The position numbers were made by a program, and so were the translations under genes. A stretch of DNA of 64,000 bases from Saccharomycopsis phalli (taxonomy: Eukaryota; Ascomycota; Saccharomycetes; Ascoideales; Saccharomycopsidaceae), in assembly GCA_020342235.1 (NCBI GenBank), contig CP073215.1:682001-746000 (forward strand). The letters are read 5' to 3'. Numbering within the stretch: the stretch's first letter is position 1; every line of letters begins with the position of its first letter. Positions 1-10,434 of this stretch are shown here, piece after piece. The notes beneath the pieces were generated by a model, which saw nothing but the letters and a program-made list of their open reading frames with translations, was not told the origin of the DNA and searched no databases.

Positions 1-3000
1 AGGTACCGGGGATTGCCCGTTACATACTGTAACATTCAATATCCTAAATCTCCAGGATATTCAATATTACCTCTGTAACGAGATAAGGTCAGGACGCCCT
101 TAGTCACGTGCTCATATGGTTATGAAGGTATGCATCGCGATATCTGGAGGGCATTGGATGAAGTAATTAGAAGTGGCGCAGCAACTACTTACGGGAGGTA
201 GCGTTAGCCTATCTACCTTAGGTAGCATCGGGCTACCCTACTTAGGAAAGAGTATAAATATGAAGGAAATACAATGTTAAGGACAACCAAGATTTTGGAG
301 ATCAACTTACAACTTATATTCTGTAGTTAGCGTGTCTTGTATTGCTAATTGGATTGTATAAGTGATATAACGAACCCATTGAACTAATTTCGTTATAACC
401 TCTATAAAATAACTATTCCGAGGGGATAGAGGAACTTACAATAATGTTGGTTATAATAAGCTAAGATGGAATTTCTCCCAAAGTGAGTTGGCTTCATAGC
501 AGGTTTCCCAGCTATTTATATTATTCTATATGGTGGCGGTGTGCCATTGACTTACGTCTGGAAAGGCGTCAGAATCCCTTTTTGGGACGGACTAGACCTT
601 CTTTATCCTTAATAGGAAAGAGTATACCTGTCTCTTGATGTACATGACCTAAAGACGTACCCTCACAAGGGTTATACCTTGTTCACCGGAGCGTCCCGGT
701 CCTCTTCCTGTTGTTCATTGCATGTTGTATGCATTCACGTGCCATTCACGTGTATCTTCTATACTCCAGAGAAGAGGTACCGAGGATTGCCCGTTACATT
801 TACATTTTTATTTTCCATATATACCGTAATAGTATATTTGACACGTGTATGTCGCGTGACTTTATTAGAGACGTTCTGAATAGTTGGTAATATGGCTAAC
901 GGATTCTTTACAGCATTTATGTTTTAATCAATGACAGAGTATTGAGACCTACTTATTGATGGTACTCGATTAGAGATACTTGATTTGGCTAGATGTGAAT
1001 TATGTTAAATAATGTATAGCAGCATTTATTAGTTTGCTCGAACGGCTCACGGCATTTTAAGATTACAGTTTCATTGTTTCTTGGCTCTTCAGCTGTCAAC
1101 CAAAGCCTATGTGAGCCGGATTGTTTTCACGGAGGTTTATAAGGTGAAATGATCTTTCCATATTGCAGTCTTGGATGAAACGGTTAGTTGAGCAGCATTT
1201 TCACGGAAATTCTTGGGTAAATGGGTCAATTAGGTATTAGGGTTATAGATTATCCATTGTTGTTTGTCGCTACAAACTGCGAATTAATATACTGTGGCAC
1301 CTCTCCAGTTATATAGACTCCCTGTCGTGATAACCGGACATACCCACATAGGTACGATTCCTAAGAATATAGATGAGAAAATATTACATCCACTGAGAAT
1401 ATTATTGTGCTTGATGTATACTAAACTAGTCTGGTTATCACTACAAAAAGGAGAAGAATACTATCCAAAAGATAGACAACAATCTATCTATTCCCTAGGA
1501 ACAACAAAATACACCATTGTGCACGACCTTATTAAGACAAGGACATTGTCAATTTCTCGGCTGTCAAAACAGCGTAGTGAAGAACGCTTTATTATTGCTA
1601 AATATGTACGTTGAGTAACTTCAATAAACGGACATCCCAGTATGTTTCATCCTTGCATGGTTTTGGCAGTTTTCCCGGCAAATATGTGACTATAAACACA
1701 TGAGAATTCCGAGATTTGGACTGTTGGCAGGCCTGGAGGTGGGTACATAATATGGTGGCTTTGTCAGAATTTATTTTCATGTAAAATTGCGATGGTTATC
1801 TCTGGAATATTTTAAAATAGCCTGCCATGCATCAAGCTCCAACCGACTCGTGCGGAAGAATAAGAAATAGTGCATTGATATCAGCTCGTTTCTGAATTTC
1901 CTTTTTTCATTCTTTCTTTTAGTTATTTTCTGTTCTTGTCTGCTTAATAAATTAATTATCTTTGCCTACCTACGTAATTACCTTATTACACTTGCTTAAT
2001 CACGCCCTTGTCTTTATCTGTGCTGATTGATCTTGTTAAGACTTTGGCAAACGTCAAACGAGAGGGTGTCGTTTTTTTTACAATTATTTAACGTACTAGA
2101 GTACTTCCTCATCTCCATTGTGAAGATGATTTGGATTATGCTAGTGGATATTCGAGCATGATTAAAAAATTTCATGTATCCATAAGGGGCTGCGGGAAAA
2201 CTCTAGTGGAGGAGGATTTGAATGCACTTGATCTGTGGTTAAACAAATTAGACTATACGCATAATGGTAAACTGGATGCTGATTTTCAGGCAAATACAAT
2301 GAGTGTCTGTAAAAATTTAATCTAGCTGTATTCATGTGGTGTCTTATGAGCGCATTTGGCATTTAGGGTGCGGCACGGCATATTTTTGCGGCTATCGACT
2401 AAACTAGTCCGAGATCGAGGTGAGTAGGAACTTTAAAGCGAGTCAAAGAGACAGAAATACCGCCTTGTAGGTTATGCAGCACACCGTTATGCCAAGGGGA
2501 TCTGCGAAAACAGTGTATGATTACAAATGTATAAACTAGTGGAATGAGCGAGGATGTAGTGAGTAACGGTTAGCGACAATAGAGAAATGAGAAGGAAGTA
2601 TTGTTGTGGTAATCCTTGTGTGGGTCCTTGATACTTTGCCGTGCTTATCTATGCTTGTATTAATCCGTACATCCTGATACAACTTTTGATGAGAAGGATG
2701 AGAAGCAAAAGGAAAGTAAGAAAAGTAGAAAGGAAAGGTAGTAAGAAAGAGTAAGAAGGAAAAGTTAGAAGGAAAAGTAAGAAGGGCAAGTAAGAAGGGC
2801 AAGTAAGAAGAAATGTAGAAAGAAATGTAGAAAGAAATGTAGAAGACATGTAATACGAAGAGACAAATCTTTTCAGGACGGAGATGCTGTCGAAGCAAAT
2901 GCCATGAAAACTGGATCCTAGTTGAAGGAATTTATTAAGTCAGCAAAGAATCTAGAACACGGAGTACTACTGCTCGTAGCATACTGGCAATTAGCACGAC

Positions 3001-3503
3001 CAGCCTTGAGAGTTGGTTAAGGTTGGGTTAGGATAAAAGAGGTGAAATGGGTTGTGCAGTGGTAAAAGAAGCAGGAAGAAGCAGAATGACAGAAAGATAA
3101 AAGCGATGCGGTAATAAAGTCCCTATAGAAAGATCCATTAACAAAAAATGCGATAATTAAAGATAGGACGATAGAGTCTAGATTGCGTAAGCAAAAAAAA
3201 AAAAGCACCTTTAGTTGACGGCACCATCATGCAAGATCACACAATTCATTATTCAACCCCATGGGTTATCCACATAACCTACAAGACGAGTCGAGCCAAT
3301 ATCTGCATGTACCCGGTGCTATTACCAAATAACCATTATTATGGTCAATCGCTGCATCTGCATCCAATTTCCATTCCATTTTACATATCATTGGTTCTTG
3401 GCAGGGACTGCAGGTGCCGGCGAAAAATACCATGGTGGTTATCTGCACTTTAAGCTGAAAATATAAAAGCACCCACACAACCACACATTAGCATACACAA
3501 CAA
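1..3503. other. gene-poor region with direct repeat and low-complexity DNA
   Basis: I see no convincing gene here. Open frames are short, mostly lack ATG starts, and use codons unlike the neighbouring genes. Bases 1-25 recur at 775-799 with one mismatch (the shared core reads GATTGCCCGTTACAT), and a 14-bp motif TAGGAAAGAGTATA occurs at about 242 and 612. This arrangement could be a relic of a mobile element whose other end lies outside the window, but no coding part can be named. About 2690-2850 is a purine-rich tract of short GAAGG/GTAAGAAG-type repeats. The final 300 bases are the promoter of the zinc transporter gene. Confidence 0.5.
3462..3469 (+). promoter_or_regulatory. TATA box of the zinc transporter gene
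   Basis: The sequence TATAAAAG lies 35 bases upstream of the ATG at 3504, close for a yeast TATA element but the only good candidate. A partial match to the Zap1 zinc-response element (ACCTTNAAGGT) occurs at about 3207, but only its left half fits, so zinc regulation is not shown by the sequence. Confidence 0.45.
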
Positions 3504-4625
3504 ATGGTAAATTGGGGTTTTGACGGCGACGTCGACAGCATACTTCTCACCGACGACAACGTCTCTGATGCGTTCAAAATCTGTGTCCTCGACGGGTTCG
3601 TCGACTCGGGGTCGCAGTTTTCTGGCGGCATAGGTACCAGAATAGGTAGTGTGTTCGTCATCATGATCACATCTACGTTTGTCACGCTCCTCCCAATACT
3701 CACCAAGCAATTCAACTTCCGGGTGCCACTCTACTTCTACCTCACGGCCCGATACTTTGGTGCCGGGGTCATCATAGCCACTGCTTTTGTTCATCTCATG
3801 GACCCTGCCTATGGTGCCATTGGCCCAAACACCTGTATCGGAGGCTGGGGGAACTGGAGTGTTTACTCGTGGCCTCCAGCGTTGATGCTTCTCTCTGTGT
3901 TTGGCATATTCCTCACTGAGCTTTTTTCGCAGGTGTGGGTCGAGCGCAAGTACGGTAAATCTGTTTCCAGCCACGAGCCAAATATCGAGACGTTGATCAC
4001 CGACGCGAATCAGGGCGATGTCCATGTACACGATCCAGAACATGGCGACCACTCGCAGCTGAGCATCGAGAAAAAGGACAAGTACCAGCCCGAGGAGGAG
4101 GTCGTGGACGAGTCGGAAGTAGAGGTGTTGTTCAAAAAGCAAATCGCCGCGTTCCTCATGCTTGAGTTTGGTGTTATTTTCCACTCTGTGGTCATTGGCC
4201 TCAACTTGGGAAGTGCTGCCTATGATGACTTCAAGACCCTTTATGTGGTGCTTGTGTTCCATCAATCGTTTGAGGGTTTGGGAATCGGAGCCCGTCTTTC
4301 GGCAATTGAATGGCCAAAAAATAGAAGCCAATGGCTTCGCTATGCGCTCTGTGTGGCCTATGGGTTGGTCACTCCAATCTCCATTGCCATTGGTATTGGT
4401 GTAAGATCGTCGTACTCCGACAGTGGGTACACCTCTACAGTTGTCTCTGGAATCTTGGACTCGTTGTCCGCAGGTATTTTGATCTACACCGGATTAATTG
4501 AGTTGTTGGCAAGAGACTTTATCTTCAATGACGAGGCAAAGAATGACTTGAAGAAGTTGTTTTTCAATCTCGGAATGACTCTCTTGGGATGCTTGTTAAT
4601 GGCCTTGTTGGGTAAGTGGGCGTAA
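3504..4625 (+). CDS. ZRT2: ZIP-family plasma-membrane zinc transporter, ZRT2-like
   Basis: A 373-residue ZIP transporter that should import Zn2+ across the plasma membrane. The ZIP hallmarks are in place: membrane helix IV has the HSVVIGLNLG motif (residues 227-236), and helix V has HQSFEGLGIGARL (253-265), which supplies the intramembrane metal-binding His and Glu. The variable loop between helices III and IV holds a short His/Asp cluster (HVHDPEHGDH, about 174-183). About eight hydrophobic segments are visible, and the protein ends a few residues after the last one, as in the family. The N-terminus is short, which fits low-affinity Zrt2 better than long high-affinity Zrt1 forms, but ZRT1 remains possible. 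The ATG at 3504 is the first in frame and follows a TATA box. Confidence 0.85.
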   Translation: MVNWGFDGDVDSILLTDDNVSDAFKICVLDGFVDSGSQFSGGIGTRIGSVFVIMITSTFVTLLPILTKQFNFRVPLYFYLTARYFGAGVIIATAFVHLMDPAYGAIGPNTCIGGWGNWSVYSWPPALMLLSVFGIFLTELFSQVWVERKYGKSVSSHEPNIETLITDANQGDVHVHDPEHGDHSQLSIEKKDKYQPEEEVVDESEVEVLFKKQIAAFLMLEFGVIFHSVVIGLNLGSAAYDDFKTLYVVLVFHQSFEGLGIGARLSAIEWPKNRSQWLRYALCVAYGLVTPISIAIGIGVRSSYSDSGYTSTVVSGILDSLSAGILIYTGLIELLARDFIFNDEAKNDLKKLFFNLGMTLLGCLLMALLGKWA

Positions 4626-5474
4626 TTAATTAATTAATGTGTTTTTTCTAGCTGTGTAGATGCCTATAGCACTGTATCCAACTCCATGGCACCTTGCCTT
4701 GTTTTGGTATGAACTGATGTTCGGTAATTTTCATGTAATGTAATTAATGCGTCTGACAGATGATTGCCGATGTAAAATGGCATGGTAATATTTATTTGCG
4801 GCTGACGGCTATGATAGGTTGCAGTCATGGGTATTGATGTGTTGCCGTCGAAAACAAAGGACCATGCCGCTGTAGAAATGTAGAAAGCAGCCCCTTGCGG
4901 ATAAAAGTATGGGAATATTCCAAAGAGTGTTACAAGGACCTATATAGGATCTCGTAGTCCATGCTGTGTTGCTAGGTCAATGTTTCCAGCAAAGTTGTCA
5001 AACCGAGCCCGGGTTTTCCTGAGAAAGTAATCATTTAATCCAGTACGGAATGTGGTTGATGAGTTGTGTAATATAAAGTTGACAAGCATTTGTCATGCCT
5101 CTGGCTGGTTCGCAATACAATTTCCAGAGCAGAATCACTTCAATGAGTCTATAAAATTATACCAATATACACTACTATATATCAATTTATACCAATATAT
5201 ATCCATATATATCTATATTCATACATCAAACATCTAATATGACTAAATTACGTATGCTTCAACCTACCTCGGTACTCGGATACAAATGACTAATTTCCAT
5301 CTAAAATACCAATCTGGATTGAGGTATAGTTTTGTGCACTAATAAATCATTTTCGTTAAACTATAATATACAAGAAACATCAACTATTATTTATTAAATA
5401 CAAGCTTACCAGAAAATGCCCTCTACGATGCAAATCACATGGAGCATAAATTGTGAAATGTGTCCTTGATTTGC
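4626..5474. other. intergenic region, ZRT2-like to DUF218 gene
   Basis: AT-rich DNA without a credible gene. TTAATTAATTAAT directly follows the transporter stop and probably belongs to its 3' end. Short TATAC/ATATATCC repeats lie at about 5160-5220. Confidence 0.5.
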
Positions 5475-6173
5475 ATGATTGATACGCTTATTCTTCTACC
5501 ATGCCATGCAATTTACAAAGGCAAAGGAGATGGACACTCGTTTGACGACTGGTACATGGAAGAGTTCCAGAAAGAGGCCAACGACCATGAAGCCTGGATT
5601 AAGCAATTGCATCAGATGATTGCTCTTATTGGCAAGGACTCCTTGGCAATTATCAGTGGAGGTAAGACCAAAAAAGTGGGAAACATTTCAGAACTGTTTA
5701 GTTATCTTAATGTGATTTTACAGAACCAACAAGAGTTTCAAGCCAATGGGAAAATCGATAGAATTTATTTGGAGGAATATGCTAGAGACTCGTTTGAAAA
5801 CTTGCTCTTTGGCATGTGCCGGTTCCATGAGATTACCGGGGAATACCCAAAGAAAATTATTATAGTTGGGTATGAATTTAAACGACGGAGATTTCTAGAT
5901 TATCATGTTAGAGCATTGGATTTCCAAGGGAAAGTCGAGTACATTGGTATTGACCCTGTCCCTCCATATGCCATTGGAAGTGATGAGTACAACCACTTTT
6001 TTTCCATGTTGAAGCAGGCAGAGTACAAGAACGCAGTACAATTGTTTGAATCTGATCCGTTTGGATCTAGTGGGAAGTTGTTGGCCAAGAAACTACAAAG
6101 GAATCCCTACAAGACTCGGGCGGGGTATTATGACCAGAGTATTTTCCAAGGACTTGGTTATCATGAGGTGTGA
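5475..6173 (+). CDS. DUF218 / YdcF-like domain protein
   Basis: A 232-residue protein of the DUF218 (YdcF/SanA-like) family, whose biochemical role in fungi is not established. The diagnostic N-terminal strand is visible as LILLPCHAIYKG (residues about 5-16), followed by IISGGKTKK (about 62-70), YLEEYARDSFENLLFG in the middle, and KKIIIVGYEFKRRRF, the usual order of conserved blocks. No signal peptide or membrane helix is seen, so it is probably soluble. The open frame extends five codons upstream only through a GTG; I place the start at the ATG at 5475, which puts the LLPCH motif at the expected distance from the N-terminus. It lies upstream of the PXA-type gene on the same strand with no functional link evident. 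Confidence 0.75.
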   Translation: MIDTLILLPCHAIYKGKGDGHSFDDWYMEEFQKEANDHEAWIKQLHQMIALIGKDSLAIISGGKTKKVGNISELFSYLNVILQNQQEFQANGKIDRIYLEEYARDSFENLLFGMCRFHEITGEYPKKIIIVGYEFKRRRFLDYHVRALDFQGKVEYIGIDPVPPYAIGSDEYNHFFSMLKQAEYKNAVQLFESDPFGSSGKLLAKKLQRNPYKTRAGYYDQSIFQGLGYHEV

Positions 6174-6645
6174 GGAGGAGTGGGAGTAGGAGAAAGAGGA
6201 TGGGAGAAGAGGATGGGAGAAGAGGATGGGAGAAAGGACGAGAGTATGAAGGATGAGTGGGTGAAAATAAAGAATCGAAAATGGACAGTGGCAATGGAAT
6301 AAATAATATATAATAAATAGTGCCATACAATAAATCAAAACAAGAAAATTACAAACCTAACATACACACATTACTATAGTTCAATAACATACAATTAGAG
6401 TGTAGCCAGAACAAGTTGACTAATGACTCAAACGAGTAATTATTGACAGCCTCCACCCGAATCAAGCCACATCTTCCTGTGCTGCTACACAATCTCCGAT
6501 AAGCTGCATCTGACAATTATCCATATCTCATCATTTGATCTCCACCAATAATTTCGCACCATTTTTATCTTCTCTTGGTATCTCATTTCATGTTTCTCCA
6601 GTCCGTATTCTGGAATACCTCCGCATCACCGTGCATTTGCGGAGA
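6174..6645. repeat. intergenic region with a 14-bp purine minisatellite
   Basis: The 3' flank of the DUF218 gene contains a GAGGATGGGAGAA unit repeated about three times at 6195-6236. The remainder is AT-rich and serves as the promoter of the ABC half-transporter. No gene is seen. Confidence 0.6.
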
Positions 6646-9126
6646 ATGACATGTGAAAGTTGCTATATAATCCCTCGCATCCTCAGAAATATCATGCCGC
6701 AACTCAGCACTTTGAAAAATCGTGTCAGGCAGCTTACGCCGTTGCTAGACAAGATTGTCCGGCTCTACAATAGTAGTACTCGGCCGTCTATCTCGTCCAA
6801 TGCCTTGCTCATTATATTTCTTTCTTCGATTGCGTCCTCGGGGATATATGGTGGCATTGTGTTATTGCGAAAGTTGATCAGCCAGTTCAACGAGCGCAGA
6901 GAATTTCAGAAGTTAAACTATTACTACATGTTGAACAACAAGAGCCAGATCTCCATCAATGAGTCCATCAAGAGAAACAAGTCGCTCCTCCGGTCAATCA
7001 GCTTTGTGGGGTTCAACCGCTCCGACTACAGCTTGTCGACCCACGGCATCAACTTCAAGACAATATACATAAAGCAGCGCAATCGTATCAAGAAAATCCT
7101 CATCAACAAGACCGATGGCGACTTCTTTGCCCGCAACAATTTGATCTTCAAGTACTTCTCAAAGCGTATGGCTTATGCCGGCAACAGCATCATCAACTTC
7201 GGGTTCCTCAATAAGTTGATGATCATCTGGAACATCATGATCCCAAACGTTTTTAACAAAAATTCTTACCTCCTCGTCTGTCAGATCCTCTTCCTTATCG
7301 TCAGAACGTATTTGTCGGTGCTCATCACCAAGTTGGACGGACAAATCGTCAAGGATATTGTTAACCGCAACTTGAAGAGCTTCATGACTGACTTGATTTA
7401 CTGGTTTGTCATTGCTTTCCCATCTAGCTACATCAACTCGGGAATAAAGTTCCTTGAGAAACGCTTGGCCTTGAACTTCCGCACAAACTTGATCAGATAC
7501 ATCCATGATTTGTACTTGAATGACCGCATGGTCTTTTACAAGGTTAATGCATTCCCTAAATCGTCAACTAAGGACTCAGTCGACAACCTTGATCAATTCA
7601 TCACCAGCGACGTCACAAAGTTCACCGACTTTATTACTTCCTTGATCTCCTCACTTGGCAAGCCGATTATCGACTTGGTAATTTTCTCCTTTTACTTGCG
7701 TGACAACTTGGGCAACTGGGGTATTGTAGGCTTGTTTGCCAACTACTCGCTCACTGCATTGTACTTGAAAAGTCACACTCCTGATTTCGGCGAATTAACT
7801 AAACAGACACAGGCTTTGGAGGGCGAGTACTTCAACTACCACTTGAATCTCATCAACAACTCTGAGGAAATCTCGTTCTACAACGGTTTACCGGTGGAAA
7901 AAGGGAAAATCAAGGCGATATTCAATAGACTTATGGAACATTTTACCTCGGTGAACCGCATTAGGGTCAAGTACAGTTTCATGGAAGAATATATTTTGAA
8001 AATTATCTGGAACGCCTCTGGTCACATCTTTGCTGCCTTGCCAATCCTCTTTGCATCGAATGGTGGAAAGGCAACAAGCATCCGACAATTTATCACCAAC
8101 AAACGATTGATCTTTTCGCTTTCCGATGCAGGCAGCAGATTGATATACTCCGTCAAGGATATATCTACGTTGTCCGGATACACTGACCGTGTGTTCCACT
8201 TTTTAAGCATCTTGCACCAATCCAACTCACCGGACTTTTGTTTCAACGATGAATTACCAAATGATATCAAGGGCACGATCCAGGACGATTACAACGGCTT
8301 GCGGATGGAGAAAATTTCAGTAATTGTACCTACCAGCCGCGGGTCAACCAACACAAAGTTGATCAATAAGTTAAATTTCCTGATCAAAGAGGGTGATAAT
8401 GTGTTGGTCCTTGGTTTCAATGGATCTGGTAAGACGTCAATCCAGCGCGTGATTGCTGGTTTATGGCCTTTATACCGCGGGTTGTTGTCCAAGCCTGGTG
8501 ACAAGGACATTGTCTACCTCCCACAGGTGCCGTACTTCTTGAATAACGGCACGTTGCGCGACCAGATCATCTACCCATTGTCGGAGTACGAGTTTTATGA
8601 GCGTGGGTACATTGACAATGACTTGGTAGAGGTCTTGAGGCTTGTAAAGTTGGAGTATTTGCTAGACCGTGGCGAAGACTACTTGAACTCGGTGCAAGAC
8701 TGGGGAAGTGTCTTGAGTGGCGGAGAGAAGCAGCGTGTCAATTTTGGAAGAGTGTTGTTCCAGTCGCCAAAGTTTGTGATTTTGGATGAGTCGACAAATG
8801 CAATCAGTACAGACATTGAGGATTACCTTTATGAGTTGTTGAAGTTCAAGAAAATCACTTTCATTACCCTCAGTCACCGGCCGTTGCTCATCAAGTACCA
8901 CGACTATCTTGTGAAGATCTTGAATAAAGGAGGTGAGTGGGAGTTTGAAACTTTAAAAGGACAGGTGTCGATCAAGTCGATTGAGAACGAGATTGAGCAG
9001 ATCAACGGTGTTCTTAATGGTAAGCAAGACTTGCTTGACCGCAAGTCGAGAATCGACAAGCTCTTGGAAGATGTCGCCGATGATACTGACGACGAAGGCG
9101 AGCTGTACTATGATATGTATGACTAG
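6646..9126 (+). CDS. PXA2: peroxisomal long-chain acyl-CoA ABC half-transporter (PXA1/PXA2, ABCD family)
   Basis: An ABCD-type half-transporter; family members dimerise in the peroxisomal membrane and import long-chain acyl-CoA for beta-oxidation. The N-terminal half is hydrophobic and contains the ABCD loop motif NSEEISFYNG (residue about 405). The C-terminal nucleotide-binding domain has Walker A GFNGSGKTS (about 590), GLWPLYRG just after it as in ALDP, the signature LSGGEKQR (about 690), Walker B FVILDEST (about 710) and a switch His in LSHRP. An acidic tail ends the protein. Two in-frame ATGs (6646 and 6694) are possible starts, giving 826 or 810 residues; the frame further upstream opens only with TTG. 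I cannot tell PXA1 from PXA2 by eye, so the symbol is provisional. Confidence 0.82.
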   Translation: MTCESCYIIPRILRNIMPQLSTLKNRVRQLTPLLDKIVRLYNSSTRPSISSNALLIIFLSSIASSGIYGGIVLLRKLISQFNERREFQKLNYYYMLNNKSQISINESIKRNKSLLRSISFVGFNRSDYSLSTHGINFKTIYIKQRNRIKKILINKTDGDFFARNNLIFKYFSKRMAYAGNSIINFGFLNKLMIIWNIMIPNVFNKNSYLLVCQILFLIVRTYLSVLITKLDGQIVKDIVNRNLKSFMTDLIYWFVIAFPSSYINSGIKFLEKRLALNFRTNLIRYIHDLYLNDRMVFYKVNAFPKSSTKDSVDNLDQFITSDVTKFTDFITSLISSLGKPIIDLVIFSFYLRDNLGNWGIVGLFANYSLTALYLKSHTPDFGELTKQTQALEGEYFNYHLNLINNSEEISFYNGLPVEKGKIKAIFNRLMEHFTSVNRIRVKYSFMEEYILKIIWNASGHIFAALPILFASNGGKATSIRQFITNKRLIFSLSDAGSRLIYSVKDISTLSGYTDRVFHFLSILHQSNSPDFCFNDELPNDIKGTIQDDYNGLRMEKISVIVPTSRGSTNTKLINKLNFLIKEGDNVLVLGFNGSGKTSIQRVIAGLWPLYRGLLSKPGDKDIVYLPQVPYFLNNGTLRDQIIYPLSEYEFYERGYIDNDLVEVLRLVKLEYLLDRGEDYLNSVQDWGSVLSGGEKQRVNFGRVLFQSPKFVILDESTNAISTDIEDYLYELLKFKKITFITLSHRPLLIKYHDYLVKILNKGGEWEFETLKGQVSIKSIENEIEQINGVLNGKQDLLDRKSRIDKLLEDVADDTDDEGELYYDMYD

Positions 9127-9127
9127 A

Positions 9128-9553
9128 TTATAAGTCCAATTTATTCACTTGGTTGTACCAGCTCAAGTACTTTGCAAACATTGGGTTTTGTCCTTGGGCC
9201 CTTCGGGTGTCACTATTGTACCATTCGATAATGTTCACGACAAGCCGCTTGTGCCGTGCATACTTTTCATCAGTTGATACCGCATGCAATACAAAATGTA
9301 AACTATTCAACACACGGTCCATATTGTAGTTTCCCAGCTCGAACTTTGCCCGGACGTATTTTGTATAACCCCTGCGGAGTCCATTCGTCATTCCAACAAA
9401 CGGAGCTAAGCGAACAAACCGGCGGTAAGTCGCAGTTATCTGTTGTTTGGTTTGCAATTCGTTCAATTGTGCCCTCGTTATGACATATGGTAATGCGTTT
9501 TTATATACTGTGTGGGTCTGGTATACCACTGCCTTGGCAGTCTCGCCGATCAT
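9128..9553 (-). CDS. IRC19: IRC19 (RRG4)-like protein
   Basis: A 141-residue basic protein. The block TYRRFVRLAPFVG...GYTKYVRAKF (about 42-72) closely resembles the conserved part of Saccharomyces Irc19 as I remember it. In Saccharomyces, IRC19 loss raises recombination foci and impairs respiratory growth; its biochemical function is unknown. The protein is clearly shorter than the Saccharomyces one (about 230 residues), lacking much of the C-terminal part. No signal peptide or membrane helix is evident. The ATG at 9553 is a true ATG. It is convergent with the PXA-type gene: only base 9127 separates the two stop codons, so their transcripts must overlap at the 3' ends. Confidence 0.6.
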   Translation of the reverse strand: MIGETAKAVVYQTHTVYKNALPYVITRAQLNELQTKQQITATYRRFVRLAPFVGMTNGLRRGYTKYVRAKFELGNYNMDRVLNSLHFVLHAVSTDEKYARHKRLVVNIIEWYNSDTRRAQGQNPMFAKYLSWYNQVNKLDL

Positions 9554-10050
9554 ACTAATACAATTGCTAATTATTTGTCGACAGTGTAATTTTCCCTTGT
9601 TTGCTTTCCCTTTTTATTCTCCCAGGCTGCCTTATTTTGAGTTTATTCTTGCGCTCTGATATTTTACACCTGATTTGCATCTTTTCCCTTTAATGCACTC
9701 TAGGGCGGGTATGTTTGCTTGATATAACAGCTGCAGCTAGAGAGTTGCGCTCACGACTAAAATGCTAAGGAAAACTGTTTAAAGAGCAGTTTAAAAGTGG
9801 TTGTAAAATTAGCAGTGGAGATTAGTTACAAGTGTTTGTAGGACTGATCTGCCAACATATCCACAAGCAAATAACACGAGCCAGGCAGTAGATCTCTTTA
9901 TGAGCATAGTTTGAAACAGGCTAAAGTAACAAAATATTCAACTATGGCAACTAAATACCTTGGTACAATGTCTCCAGTCACCAATTAAACAACTGGAGAG
10001 CTACATTATCATATAATAGTCACTTGTATTCTATATTTATATATGTGGTC
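9554..10050. other. intergenic region upstream of IRC19
   Basis: AT-rich, no gene seen. The first part is the IRC19 promoter. No long repeat or tRNA-like sequence was recognised. Confidence 0.5.
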
Positions 10051-10434
10051 TTAAAGTTGGATTAAATGATATCGAAAAAAAAAATGCCAAATACTTGACC
10101 AGGTAGACTTAGAGGACTTTTTCTGAACGTCGTTCAATCCGCCGGTATTGATGCTGTTTGCTAGCACAGCATTCAATTACTCCATTTGCTCTGATGTTAG
10201 CTGTGATAAGTCTGAATCAGTGGCTGGAGCTGAATCGGATTTTACGGTAGGTTCTGGAATACTGGTTGGGGACGCTTGAACGACTGGAGCTGGTAAAACT
10301 GCAATTGTGCCTGTACTTGGGACTGAAGGAACAACAGTCTGAGTCACACTGCCAGAAGGAGCATCTTATTGAATTGGATAAGAAACAGCGGTTAAAGCGA
10401 TGGCGGAGTAAATGAACGACTTTTGGAACAACAT
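10051..10434 (-). pseudogene. broken small secreted Ser/Pro/Thr-rich protein gene
   Basis: Read on the minus strand from the ATG at 10434, one frame gives a signal-peptide-like start (MLFQKSFIYSAIALTAVS), then a stretch rich in Ser, Pro, Thr, Val and Ala, and ends at a stop at 10051. Two in-frame TAA codons interrupt it, at codon 23 (10366-10368) and codon 86 (10177-10179). Between and after them the composition stays coding-like, and the end (STWSSIW) resembles SSDWSSGSW, the end of the intact small secreted protein at 62716-63198. The upstream flanks also share ATTTATACCA and a TGATTTGC motif. I therefore read it as a decayed paralogue. A short 22-residue product from the first segment cannot be excluded. 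Confidence 0.55.

Noticed and set aside
1294-1614. 106-codon open frame
   Set aside because: It begins with GTG, its codon use is unlike the real genes, and I recognise no family.
2536-2898. Minus-strand ORF rich in Phe, Leu and Ser
   Set aside because: It is a translation of the purine-rich repeat tract at 2690-2850.
3204-3216. Zinc-response element upstream of the ZRT2-like gene
   Set aside because: Only half of the ACCTTNAAGGT palindrome is present, so it is not called as a feature.
3450-4331. Minus-strand ORF of 293 codons overlapping the zinc transporter
   Set aside because: Antisense shadow of the ZIP gene, with no domain of its own.
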